From: an uncultured Acetobacteraceae bacterium | Lineage (GTDB): Bacteria; Pseudomonadota; Alphaproteobacteria; Acetobacterales; Acetobacteraceae | NCBI GenBank assembly: GCA_937873095.1 | Contig: CALMVI010000040.1 | Location: 1-64,000, forward strand | Length of the DNA: 64,000 nt | Direction: 5' to 3' | Part shown: positions 58,499 to 64,000 of the stretch, piece by piece | Numbering within the stretch: position 1 is the stretch's first letter | Layout of the letters: every line of letters begins with the position of its first letter | Notes under the pieces: generated by a model | The model's database searches: none | What the model saw: only the letters and a program-made list of their open reading frames with translations | Told to the model about the DNA's origin: nothing | Position numbers and translations under genes: made by a program

Positions 58499-60085
58499 TC
58501 ACGCGTGCATGTTCCCGTGCAACAACGCCGCCTCGTCCGCCGTCCCGATCGCATCGTACGGCACCCACTGCGTGCGTATCCCGAACCAGACATCCCACCC
58601 GTCTTGCATGGTGTCGCCATCGGCGAGCACGCCCAGCGGCAGCGGCCTGACCGGGGCGCGGTAGCTCGCCAGAGGGATGTCGGCCGGCGACGCGCCTGAC
58701 GTCAGCGCCAGCAGCAGCGCAATCTGTTCGCGGCAGCGTCGGCCCTGGCACACGCCCATGCCGGCGCGGGTCAGCCGCTTGATCTGGTCCGGATGCAGCG
58801 GCCCGTCCCGCAACAGGGTGGCGCCGTCGCGTGCGTCCATGCGGTCGGACCGGCAGCCGAGATAGCGCGGCGGCCTGATGCCGAGCAGCTCGGCACGGCT
58901 CACCTCCTCGCACAGGCAGACCGGGGCGGACACACTCTCCTCGACCAGCAGCGCCCGCATCCAGGCCAGGCGATAGGCGGTGCCGTCTTCCCCTGCGGGG
59001 GCGAGCGACCCGCGGTGCTGCTGCGTGCCGGATGCGAGCCAATCCTGGGCAGCCTGCGCTGCGGCGGCACCCTGTTCCGTGCAGGCGCCCTCCTCTGCCA
59101 GCCCTGCGCAATCGCCGGCGCAGAAGATGCCTGCCAGCGAGGTGGCGCCCCCCGGCGCCAGGGCGGGAACGTGCCCGCCCAGGTCGCCGCGCCACGCCAG
59201 CCGGCAGCCCGCGGCACCCGCCAGCTCGATCGCCGGAACCGCGCCGATGGCCAGGCACACCGTGTCGCAGGCGATGCGGTGCTCCACCCCGTCGCGGCGC
59301 ACCACCACCGCATCAAGCGTCAGCCCGCCCGCCTCGGCGCGCAGGATGGTCGTGCCGGTCAGGACGGAGACCCCGCGCGCCGCCAGCGCGGCCGCCAGCG
59401 CCGGCGCGGCCTGGGCCTGCGGCAGCACCTCGACCAGTCCCGCCACCTCCAGCCCGCGATCCAGCGCCAGCAGCGCCGTCCGTGCTGCCAGGTCGCCGGA
59501 GCCGAGGATCAGCAGCCGTCGGCCGTCGAACGCGTCGTAGCGGTCGAGAAGGCTGTGCAGCGCGCGCGCCCCCATCACGCCGGGGATGTCCACGCCCGGG
59601 AAGCCCAGGACCAGGTCGCGCGCGCCGGTGGCCAGGACCAGCGCGTCGAAGCCGCACATCCAGCTGCGTGACCCGTCGGACAGGCCTGCGACCCGGGCGG
59701 GCAGGGCGTTCAGCGCCGCGCCGTTGGCGAACACCCCCCAGGCGGTGATGCCCAACCGCACATCCACGCCGGCGTCGAAGGCCGCCTCCAGCCCTGGCGA
59801 GGAGGCGACCAGCCGCTCCACCATGCGGGCCGGTTCCTGGACCGCGGCGGTCATGCGCTGGCCGTAGAACAGCGGCACGTCCAGGCCCATCAGCGAGGCC
59901 GAAACCGGGTTCTCGTCCAGCAGCACCACGCGCAGGCCCAGCCGCGCGCCCTCGAGTGCCGCCGCTATGCCGGCAGGGCCCGCACCCACCACCAGAAGCT
60001 GGGCGTGCTCGTCGGGAAGCGCGAACTTGCCGTCGATCGCCCAGGGGTCGGCGCCGCGCGCAGCCTCGGGAAACGCCGCGTCCAT
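58499..60085 (-). CDS. HcnB/OoxA-like FAD/NAD(P)-binding protein with BFD-like [2Fe-2S] domain
   Basis: This is a 528-residue protein. LLVVGAGPAGIAAALEGARLGLRVVLLDENP is the FAD motif, DGRRLLILGSGDLAARTALLALDRG the second nucleotide fold, and CAGDCAGLAEEGACTEQG the FAD-tail. The C-terminal region CLCEEVSRAELL...GMGVCQGRRC gives a C-x-C...C-x4-C [2Fe-2S] BFD-like cluster. It resembles subunits of hydrogen cyanide synthase, octopine/nopaline oxidases and proline dehydrogenase complexes, which pair with DadA-like subunits such as the next gene. ATG 60085 overlaps the upstream stop by one base. Confidence 0.88.
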   Translation of the reverse strand: MDAAFPEAARGADPWAIDGKFALPDEHAQLLVVGAGPAGIAAALEGARLGLRVVLLDENPVSASLMGLDVPLFYGQRMTAAVQEPARMVERLVASSPGLEAAFDAGVDVRLGITAWGVFANGAALNALPARVAGLSDGSRSWMCGFDALVLATGARDLVLGFPGVDIPGVMGARALHSLLDRYDAFDGRRLLILGSGDLAARTALLALDRGLEVAGLVEVLPQAQAAPALAAALAARGVSVLTGTTILRAEAGGLTLDAVVVRRDGVEHRIACDTVCLAIGAVPAIELAGAAGCRLAWRGDLGGHVPALAPGGATSLAGIFCAGDCAGLAEEGACTEQGAAAAQAAQDWLASGTQQHRGSLAPAGEDGTAYRLAWMRALLVEESVSAPVCLCEEVSRAELLGIRPPRYLGCRSDRMDARDGATLLRDGPLHPDQIKRLTRAGMGVCQGRRCREQIALLLALTSGASPADIPLASYRAPVRPLPLGVLADGDTMQDGWDVWFGIRTQWVPYDAIGTADEAALLHGNMHA

Positions 60086-61359
60086 CACGCCGACTCCAGC
60101 GCCTGGCGCAGATCCTCGATCAGGTCGTCCTGGTGCTCCACGCCCACGGAAATGCGCAGCGAACTGTCGTCGATGCCCACATCCAGCCGGCGGGCGGCGG
60201 GCACGTTGGCATGGGTGGTGGTGGCGGAATGGCAGATCAGGGTTTCCGTGCCGCCCAGGCTGACCGCCATCTGGATCACGCGCAGCCGGTCCAGCATGCC
60301 GAACGCGGCATTCTCGCCGCCATGGATGCGGAAGGTGAAGGTGGAGCCGGCGCCGCGGCACTGGCGCGCGAACACCACGTGCGCCCGGCTGCCGGGCTGC
60401 TGGAACCCCACGTAGTTCACCGTTTCGACGGCGGGATGGCCGCGCAGGAATTCGGCGACCGCGCGCGCGTTGTGGCCGGCGCGTTCGGTGCGCAGATGCA
60501 TCGTCTCCAGCGAGCGCAGCACCATCCAGCTCGAGTGTCCGTCGAGCTGGCTGCCCAGCAGGGTGCGCAGCTGCTTCAGCGTGTGGATCGGGCCGGCCGC
60601 ACCGCTGACGCCGCCGGCGAGGCAGTCGCTATGGCCGCCCGCGTATTTTGTCAGCGACGTCATGCACAGATCGGCGCCCTGGGCCAGCGGGTTCTGCTGG
60701 AACGGTCCGAGAAACGTGTTGTCCACCACCACCAGCGGCCGGCTGCCCCGGACCCGCCCGATCTCGGCCGCAACGCGCGCGATCAGCGCGATGTCGGCGA
60801 TGCCGCTGGTGGGGTTGGCGGGCGTTTCCACCATCACCAGGGCGAGACGCCCGAGCGCTGCGGCCTGTTCGGCGGCGGCGCGGATGGCCGCCTCGTCCAG
60901 GGCGTCGTCGATGCCGAAGGGCGTGATGCCGAAGGCGGCCAGGTGGCCGTAGAGCAGCCCGTCCGTGCCGCCGTAGAGCGGCCTGGTGTGCAGCACCGTG
61001 TCGCCAGGCCGCAGGAACGCCTGGGTGATGGCATTGATCGCTGCCATGCCGCAGTTGAACACGGCCGCATCCTCGGCGCCGTCCAGCAGGGCCAGCCGCG
61101 CCTGCAGCATCGCCATGTTGGGGTGGTCCAGCCGCGCGTAGATGTAGCCCCGCTCGGCTTCAGGTTCGGCCTCCGCCTCCGGCGGCGTCGTGCGGAAATA
61201 GCGTTCGTGCACGTCCTTGGCGTGCTGCGCGCTGCGATAGGCGAAGGTGGAGGTGGCAAACAGCGGCGGCTTGATCGAGCCGTGATGCGCGGCCGGCGCG
61301 TAGCCTGCGTTCACCGTCAGCGTCTCTGGCCGCAGATAGCGATGTGCGGGGCCGTCCAT
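60085..61359 (-). CDS. Cystathionine gamma-lyase/synthase-family PLP enzyme
   Basis: This is a 424-residue fold-type I PLP enzyme. VETPANPTSGIADI is the substrate/cofactor region, VVVDNTFLGPFQQNPLAQGADLCMTSLTKYAGGHSD contains the PLP lysine (K238), and VAVSLGGTETLICHSATTTHANVPAARR is the C-terminal signature (SLGGxESL-like). The family does gamma- or beta-elimination or replacement on sulfur amino acids. An unusual insert (RTTPPEAEAEPEAERG, 56-71) precedes YIYARLDHPN. It lies between a Rieske oxygenase gene and a flavoprotein gene, which suggests a role in degrading a thioether or C-S compound. Confidence 0.9.
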   Translation of the reverse strand: MDGPAHRYLRPETLTVNAGYAPAAHHGSIKPPLFATSTFAYRSAQHAKDVHERYFRTTPPEAEAEPEAERGYIYARLDHPNMAMLQARLALLDGAEDAAVFNCGMAAINAITQAFLRPGDTVLHTRPLYGGTDGLLYGHLAAFGITPFGIDDALDEAAIRAAAEQAAALGRLALVMVETPANPTSGIADIALIARVAAEIGRVRGSRPLVVVDNTFLGPFQQNPLAQGADLCMTSLTKYAGGHSDCLAGGVSGAAGPIHTLKQLRTLLGSQLDGHSSWMVLRSLETMHLRTERAGHNARAVAEFLRGHPAVETVNYVGFQQPGSRAHVVFARQCRGAGSTFTFRIHGGENAAFGMLDRLRVIQMAVSLGGTETLICHSATTTHANVPAARRLDVGIDDSSLRISVGVEHQDDLIEDLRQALESA

Positions 61360-61360
61360 G

Positions 61361-62569
61361 TCAGTCCATCAGCTCCAGCGCACGCTCGGCCTGGGCGCAG
61401 TACCAGTCGGTGAAGCGGCCGACCAGCGCTTCGGCCTCCTCGGAATAGGGGCCCGGCACGTAGCCCACGGAGTTCACCCCGCGCTGGTTGTTCTCCACCA
61501 GCTCGATATCCTGCCGGTTGGTGGTCATCCACAGCGCCACCAAATTGTCCAGGTGGTAGTCGACGCCCTCGACGGCGTCCTGGTGGACGAACCACTTGGC
61601 CGTCACCAGCGTCTCCTGCGGCCCGGTCGGCTCGGCGGTGAAGACGAAGACGTGGTCGGCCACCGCGTGGCAGAAGCTGTTCGGCTCGCCCGCCCAGCGC
61701 ACCGACCCGACATCGCCCGCCTCTTGCTCGATCATCAGGCGGCGCACCGCATGCTTGCCGTCCATGGTGAGCGACACGACCCCCTCGTTGAGCGGGAAAC
61801 GTATGGCGCCCCACCAATCGCCGAGCGTCGGGCCGACCGGCAGGCCGGCGCGCGCCATGCGCGCGTTGAACCGTTCGACCCGGCCTTCCTCGTCGCCCTC
61901 GAAATGCGCGCGCACCTCGACCGGAAAGGCGACCGACAGGTCCGGGTGGCGCACGGCGCAGTGGTAGCACTCGCGCGCGTTCTCCATCACCAGCTTCCAG
62001 TTCGCACGCTCCACGAACACCGCCTCGTGCGCCAGCTTGGCGTGCGCCAGGTCGTGCGGCGCCAGCAACGGCGCCAGGCCCTCGCAGAACGCGTCGAAGG
62101 GCGGCGGGTCGTCCGACAGGCTGACATAGATGCAGCCGGCGACGTTGCGCACCTGGATCGGCAGCAGCGCGTGCGCGGACGGATCGAAATCCTCCTGCAT
62201 GCGGCGCGCGCTGACCAGGCGGCCGGTCAGGTCGTAGCTCCACTGGTGGTAGGGGCAGACCAGCACCGGCCGCTGGCTGCGTCCGGGCGGGCAGACCATC
62301 GCGCCGCGGTGCCGGCAGGAATTGTGGAAGCCGCGGATCACCCCGGCCCTGTCGCGCAGCACGACGATGGGCGACGTGCCGACGGTCAGCGCCAGTGCCG
62401 CGCCCGGCCTAGGCAGCTCCGATTCCAGGGCGGCCAGCACCCAGCTTCGCCCGAAGATCGCCCGCATGTCGAAGGCGAACGCCTCCTCGGCGGAGTACAG
62501 CGCCTGTGGCAGGGCGTGTCCGGGCCTGCGGGCGTGCAGCAACTTCCTGACCCGGCTGAAATCCGACAT
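61361..62569 (-). CDS. Rieske non-heme iron oxygenase, alpha subunit (GbcA/choline-type demethylase-like)
   Basis: This is a 402-residue oxygenase. The Rieske cluster is C85-x-H87 in NSCRHRGAM and C105-x2-H108 in CPYHQW. WKLVMENARECYHCAVRHPDLS starts the catalytic domain with the bridging Glu/Asp and iron His ligands. It is similar to glycine-betaine monooxygenase GbcA and stachydrine demethylase, N-demethylating quaternary amines. GAGG six bases before ATG 62569 supports the start. A separate ferredoxin-reductase partner (GbcB) is not adjacent. It is the first gene of the cluster, divergent from the LysR gene. Confidence 0.92.
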   Translation of the reverse strand: MSDFSRVRKLLHARRPGHALPQALYSAEEAFAFDMRAIFGRSWVLAALESELPRPGAALALTVGTSPIVVLRDRAGVIRGFHNSCRHRGAMVCPPGRSQRPVLVCPYHQWSYDLTGRLVSARRMQEDFDPSAHALLPIQVRNVAGCIYVSLSDDPPPFDAFCEGLAPLLAPHDLAHAKLAHEAVFVERANWKLVMENARECYHCAVRHPDLSVAFPVEVRAHFEGDEEGRVERFNARMARAGLPVGPTLGDWWGAIRFPLNEGVVSLTMDGKHAVRRLMIEQEAGDVGSVRWAGEPNSFCHAVADHVFVFTAEPTGPQETLVTAKWFVHQDAVEGVDYHLDNLVALWMTTNRQDIELVENNQRGVNSVGYVPGPYSEEAEALVGRFTDWYCAQAERALELMD

Positions 62570-62765
62570 CGGCATCCTCGTGCGGCGGGTTCGGGCTCCG
62601 TCCGACGCCCACATGCCACAGCGCCGTGCCGCGCGATAATGCCTTATCGGCATGAGCCGATCAGGTGCAGCCCGGCCGGGCGGTTTTGGCTGGCCGCCGG
62701 TTCTGGTATCGCTGGGCCTGGCCGAAGATCGTGCGATCGTGCGATCGTGCAGGAGGCTTCACCCG

Positions 62766-63683
62766 TTGGTCACCTTCGACAGGCGCTGGCTGCCGCTGAA
62801 CGCGTTGCGCGCCTTCGACGCGGTCGGGCGCCACCTCAGCTTCACCGCCGCCGCCCACGCGCTCGGCGTGTCGCAGAGTGCCGTCAGCCGCCACGTGATC
62901 GGGCTGGAGGAGCTGCTGGGACACGCGCTGTTCGAGCGGCGGCCGCAATCGCTGGTGCTGACCAAGGCGGGGGGAGCGCTGCTGCCGACGGTGCGCGGCT
63001 CGTTCGACCGGATAGAGCACGCGCTGAACGACGTGGTGCGCGACGGCGGCGGCCTGCGCACCCTGCGCCTGCAGCTGCCGCCCTCCTTCGCGCAGAAACT
63101 GGCGCTGCCAATCCTGCAGGCGTTCCGCAAGGATTTTCCGGACATCTTCATCGATTTTTCCAGCCTGGGGATCACCGGCGCGCCGCGGACGGAGACCGAC
63201 GTCGCGGTGATCTATGACCGGCCGCGCACCGGGGAGGCCGTTTCCGACCTGCTGTGGATGTCGCGCGTGACGCCCGGCTGCAGCCCTGCCCTTGCCGCCG
63301 CCCACCAGGGCAAGACGCTCGAGCGCTTCATCGCCGACAACGAGCTGCTGCACGTGAAGCTGGAGGGGGAGCCGCCGGGCATCATCTGGCAGGCCTTCTC
63401 CCGCCATTTCGGGCTCGGCGTGCGCACCAGCCGCGGCCTTGCCTTCGACACCGCGGCGCTGGCCGCGCAATACGCCGCCAGCGGCGAGGGGGTGGCGCTG
63501 CTCGACCGCGACCTGTTCGCGACCGACATCGCGGCGGGCACCCTCGTCACCCCCTTCGCCGAGACGTTCGAGGACGGCTACGGCTACTTCCTGCATCTGT
63601 CGGCCGACGACCTGGCCGACCCTGTCATCGCCGTGTTCAGGGGCTGGATGATCCGCAACTTCGCCCGCGGCGTGCCGTCCTGA
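62766..63683 (+). CDS. LysR-family transcriptional regulator
   Basis: This is a regulator of about 305 residues. LNALRAFDAVGRHLSFTAAAHALGVSQSAVSRHVIGLEELLGHALFERRPQSLVLTKAG is the GcvA-type helix-turn-helix, and the C-terminal region is the periplasmic-binding-like sensor. I prefer TTG 62766, which has AGGAGG nine bases upstream and gives the normal LysR N-terminus; the track start is 38 residues longer. It diverges from the Rieske/sox cluster and is the likely regulator of that catabolic unit. Confidence 0.92.
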   Translation: MVTFDRRWLPLNALRAFDAVGRHLSFTAAAHALGVSQSAVSRHVIGLEELLGHALFERRPQSLVLTKAGGALLPTVRGSFDRIEHALNDVVRDGGGLRTLRLQLPPSFAQKLALPILQAFRKDFPDIFIDFSSLGITGAPRTETDVAVIYDRPRTGEAVSDLLWMSRVTPGCSPALAAAHQGKTLERFIADNELLHVKLEGEPPGIIWQAFSRHFGLGVRTSRGLAFDTAALAAQYAASGEGVALLDRDLFATDIAAGTLVTPFAETFEDGYGYFLHLSADDLADPVIAVFRGWMIRNFARGVPS

Positions 63684-63694
63684 CCCGGCCCTGG

Positions 63695-64000
63695 GTGGCC
63701 GCGCTGCCGATGTACGACCTGCCGGAACTGCGCCCGGCGACCGACGCGCTGTGGTCGGCGGTGGCAGGGCGGCTGGCCGAATTCGGGGTCGAGGCGCCGG
63801 TGGAGCTGACGCGCGGGCCGACGCCGGAGGCGCTGTGGACCGACCCGCGCCTGCTGCTGGCGCAGACCTGCGGCTACCCGCTGGCGACCGCGCTGCGCGG
63901 GCGTGTCACCCTGGTCGCCACCCCCTGCTACGGTGCGGAGGGCTGCGACGGCGCGTCGTACCGCAGCGCCATCGTGGTGCGCGCGGCCGACCCGGCCGAC
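63695..64000 (+). CDS. PhnD-like phosphate/phosphonate-type binding protein, 5' part (truncated by window end)
   Basis: The frame is open from GTG 63695 to the window end: WVAALPMYDLPELRPATDALWSAVAGRLAEFGVEAPVELTRGPTPEALWTDPRLLLAQTCGYPLATALRGRVTLVATPCYGAEGC. The A-L-P-M-Y block and the Q-x-C-G-Y-P-L segment with TP-C-Y-G are those of PhnD-like periplasmic binding proteins. No signal peptide is seen at the chosen start, and the frame stays open upstream over the LysR end. The exact start is uncertain. It may provide substrate or regulatory input to the adjacent catabolic cluster. Confidence 0.75.
   Translation, partial: MAALPMYDLPELRPATDALWSAVAGRLAEFGVEAPVELTRGPTPEALWTDPRLLLAQTCGYPLATALRGRVTLVATPCYGAEGCDGASYRSAIVVRAADPAD

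Noticed and set aside
1-64000. tRNA or rRNA genes
   Set aside because: All intergenic stretches were read for cloverleaf-like or rRNA-like sequence and none was recognisable by eye; a tRNAscan-SE run would be decisive.

Overview
The window is high-GC alphaproteobacterial DNA. It carries hfq-hflX, prfA/prmC and hisS housekeeping genes, an NDUFA12/MlaD/DUF2155 set, DUF4167, and the magnesium-chelatase genes bchI-bchD-bchO of bacteriochlorophyll synthesis. HisS begins (M)[14 protein letters not shown], and several families of short palindromic repeats are scattered between genes. Together these best suggest a phototrophic (probably aerobic anoxygenic) member of the Acetobacteraceae. That placement is an inference and no database was consulted.

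Layout. 1-10.8 kb: end of isocitrate dehydrogenase, a Tat-exported dienelactone hydrolase with an MFS exporter, a secreted beta-helix protein, a polytopic membrane protein coupled to an inositol-monophosphatase-like enzyme, hflX-hfq, a D-amino acid aminotransferase and DUF4167. 11-15 kb: prmC, prfA, hisS, with an opposite-strand secreted protein gene lodged between prfA and prmC. 14.9-19.7 kb: DUF3096, then a tightly overlapping Kai operon (kaiC, two kaiB, hybrid histidine kinase), with a divergent tiny DHp-like protein. 19.7-25 kb: complete peptide/nickel-type ABC importer. 25-29 kb: bchI-bchD-bchO plus a small membrane protein. 29-36.7 kb: small hypothetical genes, ferredoxin, flavin reductase, a NrdJ-related TSCPD protein, a divergent SDR/AraC pair, and the NDUFA12-mlaD-DUF2155 group. 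36.8-42.2 kb: two tandem paralogous beta-rich surface proteins, otsB, a divergent AKR/TetR pair. 42.4-44.5 kb: a lower-GC accessory patch with a possible toxin/immunity pair. 44.5-52 kb: aldehyde dehydrogenase, the glutathione-dependent formaldehyde pathway (frmA-fghA), an ABC exporter, DUF29, a secreted GH26-like hydrolase. 52-64 kb: an eight-gene N-methyl/amino-acid catabolic cluster (Rieske oxygenase, PLP gamma-lyase family enzyme, HcnB-like and DadA-like flavoproteins, soxBDAG) with a divergent LysR regulator and the start of a PhnD-like binding protein.

How the parts fit. Rieske and sarcosine-oxidase demethylations release formaldehyde or methylene-tetrahydrofolate, and frmA-fghA 4 kb away can consume formaldehyde. 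The Kai operon and the bch genes would both make sense in a light/dark-cycling phototroph. Dispersed palindromes are a recurring theme. A 35-bp hairpin family (six copies, with compensatory stem changes) supplies coding sequence for an ABC permease N-terminus and sits at the starts of two flavoprotein-cluster genes. A 103-bp family and related REP-like hairpins begin TAGAGC and supply the stop codons of several genes. A third family forms the C-terminal tail of the IMPase gene and flanks bchI.
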